Shown one piece after another: positions 7,272 to 15,733 of a DNA stretch of 64,000 bases. Both the position numbers and the translations under genes were made by a program. Position 1 is the stretch's first letter, and the number at the start of each line of letters is the position of its first letter. Source of the stretch: Treponema sp. J25 (GTDB taxonomy: Bacteria > Spirochaetota > Spirochaetia > Treponematales > Breznakiellaceae); the NCBI RefSeq assembly GCF_004343725.1, contig NZ_PTQW01000003.1:1-64000 (forward strand). The letters run 5' to 3'. The notes beneath the pieces are model-generated. The model saw nothing but the letters and a program-made list of their open reading frames with translations. It searched no databases and was not told where the DNA came from.

Positions 7272-8816
7272 ATGGAACAGGATACATTTGATAGGTACTT
7301 TACCCAGTGGGAAGCTCGGATAGGGGCTTTTCTTGAACATCGTCCACCCGGTGAATGGGCCCCGGTTTTTAAAAATGGAGGGGGGTCTCAGGGAAATGTT
7401 TCTCCCGGGAGTTCAGAGGTGGAGGCCAGGGCTCCCCTTGCCGGCATACCCTTTGGGGTAAAGGATAATATCGCCGTCGAAGGCTTTCATCTTACCTGTG
7501 GTTCCCGCCTTCTAGAGCAGTACCGGGCCCCCTATACAGCGACGGCGGTGGAACGGCTTCTTCAGAAAGGGGCGGTGCCGGTGGGAAAAACTAACCTGGA
7601 CGAGTTTGGCATGGGGTCTTCCACGGACAACTCGGCCCTCAAACAGACCAATAATCCCTGGGATACCCATCGTGTGGCGGGAGGTTCCTCGGGGGGCTCC
7701 GCGGCGGCCGTCGCGGCGGGGCTGGTCCCCTTTGCTCTTGGGTCTGATACGGGAGGGTCCGTCCGACAACCGGCGGCCTTCTGTGGGGTGGTGGGCCTTA
7801 AACCTACCTACGGCGCCGTTTCCCGTTATGGCCTTGTGGCCTACGCCTCAAGTCTCGAAGCCATAGGAATCCTGGCGGACACGGTGGACCGGGCCTTCCA
7901 GGTGTTTCAGGTGATTCGGGGACCCGATCCTCATGATATGACCACGATGGTAGGCAAAGGTCCTGAACAGGGGACAAGCCCTGCTCCGATGCATTTAATC
8001 GAGGATGGCCTTCCCCCTGTCCCGGCGCCAGAAAACCTTCGAATTGGGTATATCGATCCCTCATTGCTTGCCGAAACCTTAGCGAGGGCGGGGGAGAGTC
8101 TTGGAACAGGATCTATAGCTTCAGAAACAGAATTGTCCCTTCAGAACTTTCTGGAACAAGAGATAATCGAAGGTTTTGAAGAGACTATAGGCTTTTATCG
8201 ATCTCTGGGCTATTCGGTGGAACCAGTGACTATCCCGAGTCTTTCCTACGCGGTGGCCGCCTATTATACCATTGCGACGGCTGAGGCGAGTGCTAACCTG
8301 GCCCGTTTTGATGGGATCCGCTACGGGATGCGACCTGGTCAGGATGTTCTTGTAGAAAGCCCGGAGGATCTTGTTCGTGCAAGCCGCCGTTCTGGGTTTG
8401 GGGACGAAGTGAAGCTGCGAATATTGGTGGGCACCTTTGTGCTCCGTTCGGGCTTTCAGGATCGGTATTATCACCGGGCCCAGGAAATTCGACAGCAAAT
8501 TCGGAGGGAATTCGATGCGGTCCTTGCCCGGTATGGGGCAATTCTTTTGCCGGTGTTTCCCCGCCGGGCCTTTGGACGCAGTGAAGCGGGGCTTTCCTCT
8601 TTTGCCCAGAAGGTGGCCGATGTGTTTACCTGCGCGGCGAACCTGGCAGGTCTTCCTGCCCTGGCTTTCCCTGTTGGCGTCAAAGGAGGCCTCCCGGTAG
8701 GGATGCAATTTATGGGCGCTCCTTTTTCAGAGGAGATCCTCTGTGGGCTCGCAAAACTCTACGGTGATCGGCAGGGCTATCCCCACCCTGCGGGATATCA
8801 GTCCTTCTGGAGGTAA
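7272..8816 (+). CDS. gatA: Asp/Glu-tRNA amidotransferase subunit A
   Basis: This 514-residue amidase-signature enzyme has its catalytic triad visible: K64 in GVKDNI, S139 in GGSSGGSA and S163 in DTGGSVRQP, with the family spacing (75 and 24 residues). It releases ammonia from glutamine and channels it to GatB. ATG 7272 is chosen over an upstream start at 7200 because it has AAAGG upstream and begins at the conserved N-terminal helix. Two insertions are unusual: a Gly/Ser-rich stretch at about residues 35-50 and a longer linker at about 220-290 before the IGYIDPSL segment. The gene stops 3 nt before gatB. Confidence 0.95.
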   Translation: MEQDTFDRYFTQWEARIGAFLEHRPPGEWAPVFKNGGGSQGNVSPGSSEVEARAPLAGIPFGVKDNIAVEGFHLTCGSRLLEQYRAPYTATAVERLLQKGAVPVGKTNLDEFGMGSSTDNSALKQTNNPWDTHRVAGGSSGGSAAAVAAGLVPFALGSDTGGSVRQPAAFCGVVGLKPTYGAVSRYGLVAYASSLEAIGILADTVDRAFQVFQVIRGPDPHDMTTMVGKGPEQGTSPAPMHLIEDGLPPVPAPENLRIGYIDPSLLAETLARAGESLGTGSIASETELSLQNFLEQEIIEGFEETIGFYRSLGYSVEPVTIPSLSYAVAAYYTIATAEASANLARFDGIRYGMRPGQDVLVESPEDLVRASRRSGFGDEVKLRILVGTFVLRSGFQDRYYHRAQEIRQQIRREFDAVLARYGAILLPVFPRRAFGRSEAGLSSFAQKVADVFTCAANLAGLPALAFPVGVKGGLPVGMQFMGAPFSEEILCGLAKLYGDRQGYPHPAGYQSFWR

Positions 8817-8819
8817 GCC

Positions 8820-10406
8820 ATGTATCAATCCTTTATTGGGCTAGAAGTGCATATCCATCTTAAAACGGCCCGGAAGGTATTCTGTTCCTGTCGGGCCGCC
8901 TTTGGGGATGAACCAAATACCAATATCTGTCCCATCTGCACGGGACAACCGGGGGTGCTCCCCGAACTGAATCCTGAAGCGTTGTGGATGGGGGGCCTGG
9001 TTGCCCGGGCTCTGAATTGCCGTATTCCAAACCGGACCTGGTTTGAACGGAAGCAATATTTTTATCCCGATATGCCCAAAAACTATCAGATTTCCCAGTT
9101 TGCCTCTCCCCTCGGGCAGGAGGGGTACCTGGATATCGATGTGGGGGGAAAATCAAAACGAATTCGCATCAAGGAATGTCATCTTGAAGAAGATGCGGGC
9201 AAGATGATCCACGCGGGCAACGTGAGTCTTATCGATTATAACCGGGCAGGCACGGCCCTCCTGGAGATTGTTACCCAACCGGATATGGAAACGGGAGAAG
9301 AGGCGGAGGAATTCATTCAGAGTTTACGCCGCCTTGTTCGATACCTGGGGGTCTGTGATGGCAACATGGAAGAGGGGAGTCTCCGGGCCGATGCCAACGT
9401 GTCGGTGAATCGGCAGGGGGCCGGGCTCGGCAAAAAGGTGGAAATAAAGAACCTTAACTCATCCCGTTTTGTTCGCCTTGCCCTGGATTATGAAATTGAA
9501 CGGCAAAAGGCTCTTCTGGAAGAAGGAAAGCCGGTACGTCAGGAAACCCGACTGTGGAACGAAAACCGGGATCAGACCGAACCCATGCGAAGTAAGGAGA
9601 ATGCCCAGGATTACCGGTATTTCCCGGAACCGGATATTCCCCCCATCACCTTTGATGAAGAGTTTTACCGTTCCCTGGAGGACGCCCTGATAGAATCTCC
9701 CCGGGATCGGAGAATGCGGCTCCAAAAAGAGTGGGGGCTTTCTTTTGAGCAGGCCGATTTTATTACCCAGGAACGAGCCCTGGCAGAGTATTATGAGCAG
9801 GCGGTAGGGGCAATACAGGCCGTGTTTGATCCTTCAGGAGAAAAAAAGGGGACCATCCCTTTTGTACCCCCTCAAGAGGACCAGCCCCAGAGAAAAGGGG
9901 AAGTGGTACCATCGCCGGCGCTTACCACGGCAAATCTCGCCCGGCGGATCGCCCTCTGGCTTTCTAGCGACGTAAAGCGGATCATTAACCGGGACGGTGT
10001 TGCTGTGGAAGATTTATCACACTGGGCACTTACGCCGGCCCGGCTTGCCCAGCTGGTATACCTTGTGGCAGATGAAAAGGTCTCCACAAAGAACGCCAAG
10101 GAAACCCTGGAGTTGGTGGTCAAAGAAGATCGGGATCCCCTGGAGATTATTCAGGAAAAAGGATGGGAACGGATTAAGGATCGCAGCCGTATCCGCTCCT
10201 ATGTGGAACAGGTCTTTACCCATGAGGGGGCTACGGTTCAGGATGCCCGGGATGCCCAAAGGGCGGAAAATCGCAAACGTTACGAGACCCTGGTGGCATA
10301 CCTGGTAGGAAAGGTCCTGGCCGCCAGTGGGGGCCGCTGTGATGGTACCCTAACAAAAGAAGAGGTAGAACGGTGTTTGCAGGAGGATGGGTCATGCGTG
10401 TCTTAG
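8820..10406 (+). CDS. gatB: Asp/Glu-tRNA amidotransferase subunit B
   Basis: At 528 residues it is longer than the usual ~475-490. Family motifs are clear: IGLEVHIHLKT at the N-terminus, the zinc-site cysteines (FCSC, then CPICTGQPG), EDAGKMIHAG, EIVTQPDM, and the tail-domain GRCDGTL. GatB phosphorylates the misacylated aminoacyl-tRNA and transfers ammonia to it. An extra ~30 residues sit at about 338-368 (EKKGTIPFVPP onward), in the helical region before the tail. Its DNA contains a 25-bp sequence repeated near 51458, which suggests a small repeat insertion that kept the frame. The 3' end overlaps aspS by 13 nt. Confidence 0.95.
   Translation: MYQSFIGLEVHIHLKTARKVFCSCRAAFGDEPNTNICPICTGQPGVLPELNPEALWMGGLVARALNCRIPNRTWFERKQYFYPDMPKNYQISQFASPLGQEGYLDIDVGGKSKRIRIKECHLEEDAGKMIHAGNVSLIDYNRAGTALLEIVTQPDMETGEEAEEFIQSLRRLVRYLGVCDGNMEEGSLRADANVSVNRQGAGLGKKVEIKNLNSSRFVRLALDYEIERQKALLEEGKPVRQETRLWNENRDQTEPMRSKENAQDYRYFPEPDIPPITFDEEFYRSLEDALIESPRDRRMRLQKEWGLSFEQADFITQERALAEYYEQAVGAIQAVFDPSGEKKGTIPFVPPQEDQPQRKGEVVPSPALTTANLARRIALWLSSDVKRIINRDGVAVEDLSHWALTPARLAQLVYLVADEKVSTKNAKETLELVVKEDRDPLEIIQEKGWERIKDRSRIRSYVEQVFTHEGATVQDARDAQRAENRKRYETLVAYLVGKVLAASGGRCDGTLTKEEVERCLQEDGSCVS
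9848..9872 (+). repeat. Dispersed imperfect palindromic repeat, copy in gatB
   Basis: This 25-bp sequence (GGGGACCATCCC then TTTTGTACCCCCT) differs at only two positions from 51458-51482, and the two preceding bases also match. It sits in an extra segment of GatB not found in ordinary family members. Confidence 0.55.
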
Positions 10407-11725
10407 CTCGGGATGTGGCGCAGTATGCCACATCGGATTCCCCTCAACCGATTATGCTGCAAGGCTGGATTCACCGGATCCGGGAATTGGGCGGAGTAAG
10501 TTTTATCATTCTGCGGGATCGATCTGGCCTGGTGCAACTGGTGGTGGAAGGAAAGACCGATTATACCCTTGAGTCGGTGATTCAGGTGGAAGGACTCCCC
10601 ACGAGAAACGACAAAGCCCCCGGCGGAGTGGAAGTCCGGGTGCAGCACAGTACCCTCCTTTCCCGGGCTGAGCCAGACCTGCCCTTCCAGGTAAACGGCG
10701 ATGTGACCAAAATGGGGCTTGATACCATCCTGGATAAGCGGGTTCTCTCGTTGCGAAACCCCCGGATTAGGGCGATCTTCAAAGTACAGGCCACCATCAT
10801 CGAAGCCTTTTCTGAGTACCTCCGTTCCCAGGATTTTACCGAAATTAAAAGCAGCAAACTCATTGGGAGCGGCACCGAAGGAGGAACGGGGCTTTTTGAG
10901 GTAAACTATTTTGATAAAAAGGTGTACCTGGCCCAGTCCCCTCAATTTTATAAACAAACCATGGTTGCCGCCGGCCTTGAGCGGGTATTCGAGGTAGCCC
11001 CTGCCTACCGGGCGGAAAAACACGATACCCCCCGTCACCTGAATGAGTATGTTTCTATGGATGTGGAGATGGCCTTCATTACCAGTGAGCTTGACCTTAT
11101 CGAGCTTGAACGGGGGCTTCTGGCCCACATCTTTGAACAGGTGGCACGAAAAAATGGACCAGAACTGGAACTCTGGAATGCCCGGGTCCCCGATCCCAAC
11201 TTGGTGTTTAAGGCCCCCCTCATTGCCCATGACGATGCCCTCGCCCTGGCTTTTACCGAAGCCCAGCAGCATAACCAGGCCCTGCTCGAAGACGAAAAGG
11301 CCAGCGCCAAACTGGGCTTTTTCGAGGTAACCCCGGCGGTGGAACGGCTCCTCTGCGCCTGGGCGGGTCGGGAATACGGGATAGAACTGGTGTTTGTGAA
11401 CCAGTTCCCCCGGAAACATCGGCCCTTCTATACCTATCCCCTGGATGCGACAAAAACCATGAGTTTTGATGCCCTTTTCCGGGGCCTTGAGATAACCACC
11501 GGCGGGCGCCGTCAGGAACAGTACCAGGCGCTCCTCGAGGTGTTGCCCCGTTTTGGGCTTACGGAAGAGGGTCTGCGGGATTATCTTGCTATTTTTAAGT
11601 ACGGTTGCCCTCCCCATGGGGGGTTTGCCATCGGCTGTGAGCGGCTTACCCAAAAGATTTTGGGCCTTGCCAATGTAAAAGAGGCAAGCCTTTTCCCCCG
11701 GGATCGCAAGCGAGTAAGCCCCTGA
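10394..11725 (+). CDS. aspS: Aspartate-tRNA ligase, archaeal type, probably non-discriminating
   Basis: This 443-residue class II synthetase has an N-terminal OB fold (GWIHRIRELGGVSFIILRD) and a catalytic core with motif 2 (YRAEKHDTPRHLNEYVSMD) and motif 3 (GCPPHGGFAIGCERL). It is of the compact archaeal form and lacks the ~150-residue GAD insertion of ordinary bacterial AspRS. The phrase LFRGLEITTGGRRQEQY resembles bacterial AspRS2 enzymes that charge both tRNA(Asp) and tRNA(Asn). Its position directly after gatCAB, which would amidate Asp-tRNA(Asn), supports that role. ATG 10394 is preceded by AGGAGG and overlaps the gatB stop. AsnRS of the same fold is the alternative call. Confidence 0.88.
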   Translation: MRVLARDVAQYATSDSPQPIMLQGWIHRIRELGGVSFIILRDRSGLVQLVVEGKTDYTLESVIQVEGLPTRNDKAPGGVEVRVQHSTLLSRAEPDLPFQVNGDVTKMGLDTILDKRVLSLRNPRIRAIFKVQATIIEAFSEYLRSQDFTEIKSSKLIGSGTEGGTGLFEVNYFDKKVYLAQSPQFYKQTMVAAGLERVFEVAPAYRAEKHDTPRHLNEYVSMDVEMAFITSELDLIELERGLLAHIFEQVARKNGPELELWNARVPDPNLVFKAPLIAHDDALALAFTEAQQHNQALLEDEKASAKLGFFEVTPAVERLLCAWAGREYGIELVFVNQFPRKHRPFYTYPLDATKTMSFDALFRGLEITTGGRRQEQYQALLEVLPRFGLTEEGLRDYLAIFKYGCPPHGGFAIGCERLTQKILGLANVKEASLFPRDRKRVSP

Positions 11726-11774
11726 GCCTGCCTGGTAAGTACGGAGCCTTCCCAGGGACGTAAAAACAGGATCC

Positions 11775-11873
11775 CGTTCTTTCTCTGTCGCTGAAAGAAC
11801 GAGGCCTGTGGGTTCGTGTTTCCTCCTGTTAGAATATCGAGAATCTGGTCCTGTGCCCGATTTCGGGTACAGG
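11775..11873 (+). other. Intergenic region with two hairpins after aspS
   Basis: The 218-bp gap 11726-11943 holds two inverted repeats. The first is a 9-bp stem at 11775-11801 (CGTTCTTTC pairs with GAAAGAACG). The second is an 11-bp stem at 11850-11873 (CCTGTGCCCGA with TCGGGTACAGG, one G-U pair, very short loop). Neither is followed by a run of T, so they are not standard intrinsic terminators. A perfect 14-bp palindrome (AAAAAGGCCTTTTT) follows at 11890-11903. A structured leader, a processing site or mobile-repeat debris are possible. Confidence 0.4.
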
Positions 11874-11943
11874 GCTTGCTCGGGGACCCAAAAAGGCCTT
11901 TTTCGGCTTGTCAAAAAGGAAGGTTCTCCTCCATCATATCGGT

Positions 11944-12231
11944 ATGAATAATAAAAATTGGGAAAGTTCCCCGGTAGAGCCGGATCTGGTGAATCGGATT
12001 TCCACATCCTATGGCATTGAAGCCTCCCTTGCGGCTCGGATTATCGAAGATGTCCTTTTGACATACAGTAAAACATTGGAAGAGTATATTCGTTCCCGCC
12101 ATATTCAGCTGCAAAAGATGGGTTACAAGAATACTCAAATATATGCTATGATACAAAAGGAGGTTCAGGTTCGTCGCTTCGCCGCCGAACCGCTCAGCCT
12201 AAGGCAAATTCGCCGCTATATTTATGGCTAA
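11944..12231 (+). CDS. Small unknown protein
   Basis: A 95-residue protein with no family I recognise. It is largely helical and ends in a basic, arginine-rich segment (VQVRRFAAEPLSLRQIRRYIYG). A central helix pair (IEASLAARIIEDVLLTYSKT, then LEEYIRSRHIQLQKMGYKN) could be a helix-turn-helix or protein-binding helix. ATG 11944 is preferred to a TTG at 11908. It lies 15 nt before an alcohol dehydrogenase gene on the same strand, so the two may be co-transcribed. A regulatory or nucleic-acid-binding role would fit the charge pattern but is only a guess. Confidence 0.6.
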   Translation: MNNKNWESSPVEPDLVNRISTSYGIEASLAARIIEDVLLTYSKTLEEYIRSRHIQLQKMGYKNTQIYAMIQKEVQVRRFAAEPLSLRQIRRYIYG

Positions 12232-12246
12232 GAGGGAGGGTATAAG

Positions 12247-13413
12247 ATGCAAAACTTTGTCTTCGAAAATAGAACGAAAATTCTCTTTGGTCGGGGCATG
12301 GAACGCCAGGTGGGGGAAGAGGCCCGTCGCTTTGCTACGAAGATTCTGCTGCACCATTCGGGGGGACACGTGGTCCGTTCAGGTCTCCTGGACAAGGTAA
12401 AGGATTCCCTTAAGGCTGCGGGGGTCCAGTGGGTGGAACTGGGAGGGGTGCAGCCAAATCCCCGGCTTTCCCTGGTGTATGAGGGAATCCGGCTCTGTAG
12501 GAACGAGAAGGTAGGGCTGATCCTGGCGGTAGGGGGCGGTTCGGTGATTGACTCGGCTAAGGCTATCGCCGCCGGGGTTCCTTACGCAGGGGATGTGTGG
12601 GATTTTTATGATGGTAAGGGGAGTCCTGCTGAGGCATTGCCGGTGGCGACGGTGCTTACCATCCCCGCCGCGGGAAGTGAAGCAAGTCCGAGCTCGGTGA
12701 TTACCGATGAACGGGGCCCCTGGAAACGGGGGCTTACCGCCGAATGCCTTAGGCCTGTTTTTTCAATTTTAAATCCAGAACTCACCTTTTCCCTGCCCCC
12801 CTATCAGACAGCCTGCGGCATTGTGGACATGCTGGCCCATATCATGGAGCGGTATTTTACCCGGGAAGACCATGTGGAACTGACGGACCGGCTCTGCGAG
12901 GCCACGATGAAAACCATCGTCCGGAATGCGCCGGTGGTCATCCATGACCCCACCAATTACCATGCCCGGGCGGAGATTATGTGGGCCGGGACGATAGCGC
13001 ATAACGACCTTCTGGGTACTGGTAGAATAGGGGACTGGGCCACCCACATGATCGAGCATGAAATTTCGGCCCTCTATGACATTGCCCATGGGGCGGGCCT
13101 TGCCATCGTGTTCCCCGCCTGGATGGAATATAACCTCCTCGTGGATGTGCGGCGCTTTGCCCGTTTTGCAGAGGAAGTCTTTGGGGTAGATGGCCTGTTC
13201 TATGATCCTGAGCAGACAGCCCGACAGGGAATTCTGCGGCTCAAAGAATTTTACCGTTCCATAGGGCTTGCCCCCTCTTTGCGGGAAGCGGATATCCCCA
13301 CCGATAAGATCCCTGAGATGGCCCGCAGAGCCGTGATCATGGGGCCCATCGGTGCGTACCGTCGGCTCGATGCCTCCGATGTGGAGGCAATCCTGCGCCT
13401 CGCTGCTCGGTGA
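12247..13413 (+). CDS. Iron-containing alcohol dehydrogenase (BDH/YqhD-like)
   Basis: At 388 residues it matches the butanol-dehydrogenase subgroup of the iron-ADH family. The N-terminal Rossmann-like domain has the NAD(P) motif AVGGGSVIDSAKAIA (about residues 97-111). Metal ligands are visible as Asp and His in CGIVDMLAHIME and two His in the region from THMIEHE to DIAHGAGLA. It starts FVFENRTKILFG as in typical BDH. The enzyme would reduce aldehydes to alcohols with NAD(P)H during fermentation or aldehyde detoxification; substrate and cofactor preference cannot be settled here. The ATG has GAGGG about 7 nt upstream. It converges on tatD; the 167-bp gap shows no clear terminator. Confidence 0.93.
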   Translation: MQNFVFENRTKILFGRGMERQVGEEARRFATKILLHHSGGHVVRSGLLDKVKDSLKAAGVQWVELGGVQPNPRLSLVYEGIRLCRNEKVGLILAVGGGSVIDSAKAIAAGVPYAGDVWDFYDGKGSPAEALPVATVLTIPAAGSEASPSSVITDERGPWKRGLTAECLRPVFSILNPELTFSLPPYQTACGIVDMLAHIMERYFTREDHVELTDRLCEATMKTIVRNAPVVIHDPTNYHARAEIMWAGTIAHNDLLGTGRIGDWATHMIEHEISALYDIAHGAGLAIVFPAWMEYNLLVDVRRFARFAEEVFGVDGLFYDPEQTARQGILRLKEFYRSIGLAPSLREADIPTDKIPEMARRAVIMGPIGAYRRLDASDVEAILRLAAR

Positions 13414-13580
13414 GAAAAAGGGTCCCCGCGGTTTTACGCCCCGTGGTCCGCTGAAAATAACAGGGAGTCGATTGTGTGTCTTCCCTCCCGCTGAGAAGAA
13501 AGGTCTTGATAGGGCCATCACTGTTTTTGCGAGAGAGCGGCGGGGGAAGTCCTTACGCTAAAAATGGCAAGAGGAACGCC

Positions 13581-14474
13581 CTAGCGCAGTGGCTCCCCCG
13601 CGGGGGAAGAAAGGTCTACCCCGAAAAGGGTTTGAATGTTGTTTCGTATCTGGGCTGCGAGCTCTTCGGTGGCCATGCCGTGGATGAGGGCTGCTTCCTC
13701 ATAGGTGGCATGAATCATCCCGGGGTGGCAGGCCTTCCCCCGGTACGGATGGGGCGCCAGATAGGGGCTATCCGTTTCAAGGAGCAGTCGGTTAAGTGGA
13801 CAGGCCGCAAGGGCTTCCTGGAGGGGGCCCCTTTTTTTGTAGGTGAGATTCCCCGCAAAGGAGACAAAAAACCCGAGGTCCAGAAAAGAGGAAAGCTCCT
13901 CCTTTCCATAGGAAAAGCAGTGGATAACTCCCCGTACCCCTGGTACGGAGCGAAGGATTTCCGCGGTTTCTCTGGCGGCATCCCGGGAATGCACGATGAC
14001 CGGTACATTATATTCCCGGGCCAGGTAAAGCTGGGCTTCGAATAACTGGTGTTCCTGCTTCCAGATCTGGGGATCCCGATTCCAGTGTCGGTCAAGACCG
14101 CATTCTCCGATGGCAATCAGGCGAGGCTTCGGGAATTCCTGGTGGGTTCCAACTGATCCAGGGGAATAAAGCACCCTATCTATGTCCTGTTTAAGGTGTT
14201 CTACCTGCTGAGACCAGGTACGGATTGCTTGTTCACCGGGCCAGATACCAGCGCTCAGGTATACTTGAGGATCGGCGGCAAATGCTTCCCACCGGGGAAG
14301 CAGGTCCCCTGGGTCGGTTCCCACATCGATGATGAAGGACGGAAAAGGATTCTCGGGGGAAGCCCCCCCCTCAGGAGCAGCATCCGACGATGGCTTTACC
14401 AGGGCCTCATATAGATCTGGATGTTTTGTCTTAAGAGCGTACAGGTGGGCGTGGGTATCATAGAAGTTCACCAT
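13581..14474 (-). CDS. tatD: TatD-family metal-dependent DNase/hydrolase
   Basis: This 297-residue TIM-barrel hydrolase has metal-binding motifs in order: FYDTHAHL at the N-terminus, IGECGLDRHW in the middle, VIVHSRDA, GVIHCFSYG, and LLLETDSPYLAP near the C-terminus. All ligand residues are present. TatD proteins are Mg-dependent 3'-5' exonucleases or endonucleases linked to DNA repair and quality control; the in vivo substrate in spirochaetes is not known. An insertion of about 15 residues (SSDAAPEGGASPENPFPS) sits near residues 29-46. It is divergent from the tRNA-Leu gene 50 bp away. Confidence 0.93.
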   Translation of the reverse strand: MVNFYDTHAHLYALKTKHPDLYEALVKPSSDAAPEGGASPENPFPSFIIDVGTDPGDLLPRWEAFAADPQVYLSAGIWPGEQAIRTWSQQVEHLKQDIDRVLYSPGSVGTHQEFPKPRLIAIGECGLDRHWNRDPQIWKQEHQLFEAQLYLAREYNVPVIVHSRDAARETAEILRSVPGVRGVIHCFSYGKEELSSFLDLGFFVSFAGNLTYKKRGPLQEALAACPLNRLLLETDSPYLAPHPYRGKACHPGMIHATYEEAALIHGMATEELAAQIRNNIQTLFGVDLSSPAGEPLR

Positions 14475-14523
14475 ACTTCTTGACCATAGCAGGTGCTCCT
14501 GCTATTATACAATAGTCTAATTC

Positions 14524-14606
14524 GCCGGGATGGTGGAATGGTAGACACCGGGGACTTAAAATCCCCTCCCCGCAAGGGGGTACGGGTTCAACTCCCGTTC
14601 CCGGCA
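14524..14606 (+). tRNA. tRNA-Leu (anticodon UAA)
   Basis: Acceptor strands GCCGGGA (14524-14530) and TCCCGGC (14599-14605) pair perfectly, with discriminator A at 14606. The anticodon stem GGGGA/TCCCC encloses CTTAAAA with anticodon TAA at 14557-14559. A long variable arm (CTCCCCGCAAGGGGG) marks it as class II, and the T-loop TTCAACT is present. The CCA end is not encoded. Confidence 0.95.
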
Positions 14607-14678
14607 GGAATATTTCTAAATAAAAAGTGGGAACCACCATTTCTCTGTATCCCGGTGGCCTTGAACAAAGAAACGCCG

Positions 14679-14711
14679 GGGAGACCTTGAGGAAAGGCTC
14701 CCTATTTTTTT
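14679..14711 (+). terminator. Intrinsic terminator after tRNA-Leu
   Basis: GGGAG (14679-14683) and CCTT pair with AAGG and CTCCC (14698-14702), with one bulged base and a short loop, followed by TATTTTTTT. It ends the tRNA-Leu transcript. No gene is seen between here and 14804. Confidence 0.7.
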
Positions 14712-14803
14712 AAAACGAACAAGCAGTCCCCGGGGGGACTAAAAAAGTAGCACAGGCTTGTTTCGAAGGACCTGGCGAAACGAGCCCGAAAGGTTGAAGG
14801 TCG

Positions 14804-15733
14804 ATGAAGATTAAAAGTGCCCTTGCGTCTCTTTCGGTCCGGGTTTTATACGAATCTTTTAATGCGGAAATGCTGGTACGGATCGGTAAGCTCCTTATAC
14901 CGGGCTATGACATCCATGCCCGTTCGGGGATCCCTGAGAATATTCCCATTACAGCCCAAACCGCCGCGTCCCAGCTTCTGAAAGATGTTCTGGTAGAAGG
15001 CCGGTATTTACAGTTGATTGAGCTTTTGCTCCGCATCAACCGGGAAGGTTTTATGGGGCGGGAGTATCCGGTTTGTTATCTCCGGGAACTCTTAAAGGGC
15101 ATTGCCGCCGAGGGATACCTGTACGATAGTACCAGTGGGCTTTTTATGGAACGGGGAGAGGGCCAGATTACTCCCCACTGGGGACGTCTTATCGAAGGAG
15201 AAGAGCTCCAGTTTGTCCTTTTCCGGCTTGATATCGTGCAGAATTCCCTTATTGTTCGAGACAATCCCAAAGAACGGGTTGACCAGGCCTATGGGGAGCT
15301 TCGAGAGATCGTCCATAAGGCGGTGTATAAACGGATGGGCCGTGTCTGGGCCTGGGAAGGCGATGGGGCCATCGGGGCTTTTCTCTTTGGAAACAAACAT
15401 ACCGCGGCGGTCTGTGCAGCCATGGAAGTTCTCCACGAACTCTTTTTTTACAATCGCCTTTCTAATCCCCTGGATCGTCCCCTGCAGCTTCGTCTTGCGG
15501 TTCATGGGGGCCCCCTCAAATATTCTTTCTACAGTGATGAATTAAAGAGGAATGAGGTGATCCGGGAGATTGGAGAGATCGAAGCCTCCTGTGCAAAACC
15601 GGATACTCTGGTGGTTTCAGAAAATGTTTTTATGGATGTGGACCGGATTATCCAGGATCTTTTTGGTCCCCTTGCTTCCTGGAAGGGGTATAAGACCCGA
15701 TCCTACAGTGTCCGGGTGGGGGAAAGCCGATGA
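14804..15733 (+). CDS. Class III nucleotide-cyclase-like protein (metal-site half)
   Basis: This 309-residue protein has a helical N-terminal region (1-130) and then a class III cyclase homology domain. Two metal-binding Asp positions are kept: D143 in FRLDIV and D187 in WEGDGAIGAF, with the canonical 44-residue spacing. The LRLAVHGGPL strand also matches. The usual Lys before the second Asp is Trp, and the transition-state helix (normally VNxAxR) reads REIGEI, so Asn and Arg are missing. A homodimer should therefore be inactive. The stop overlaps the next cyclase-like gene by 4 nt (ATGA), so the products are probably made together and may pair. A divergent Treponema-specific scaffold is the alternative. 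Confidence 0.65.
   Translation: MKIKSALASLSVRVLYESFNAEMLVRIGKLLIPGYDIHARSGIPENIPITAQTAASQLLKDVLVEGRYLQLIELLLRINREGFMGREYPVCYLRELLKGIAAEGYLYDSTSGLFMERGEGQITPHWGRLIEGEELQFVLFRLDIVQNSLIVRDNPKERVDQAYGELREIVHKAVYKRMGRVWAWEGDGAIGAFLFGNKHTAAVCAAMEVLHELFFYNRLSNPLDRPLQLRLAVHGGPLKYSFYSDELKRNEVIREIGEIEASCAKPDTLVVSENVFMDVDRIIQDLFGPLASWKGYKTRSYSVRVGESR

Noticed and set aside
10403-12007. 534-codon open frame on the minus strand
   Set aside because: Antisense to aspS; contains no recognisable motif and is explained by the codon bias of the real plus-strand gene.
13476-14045. 189-codon plus-strand frame over tatD
   Set aside because: Antisense to an intact TatD with all metal motifs; no ribosome-binding site or family resemblance.
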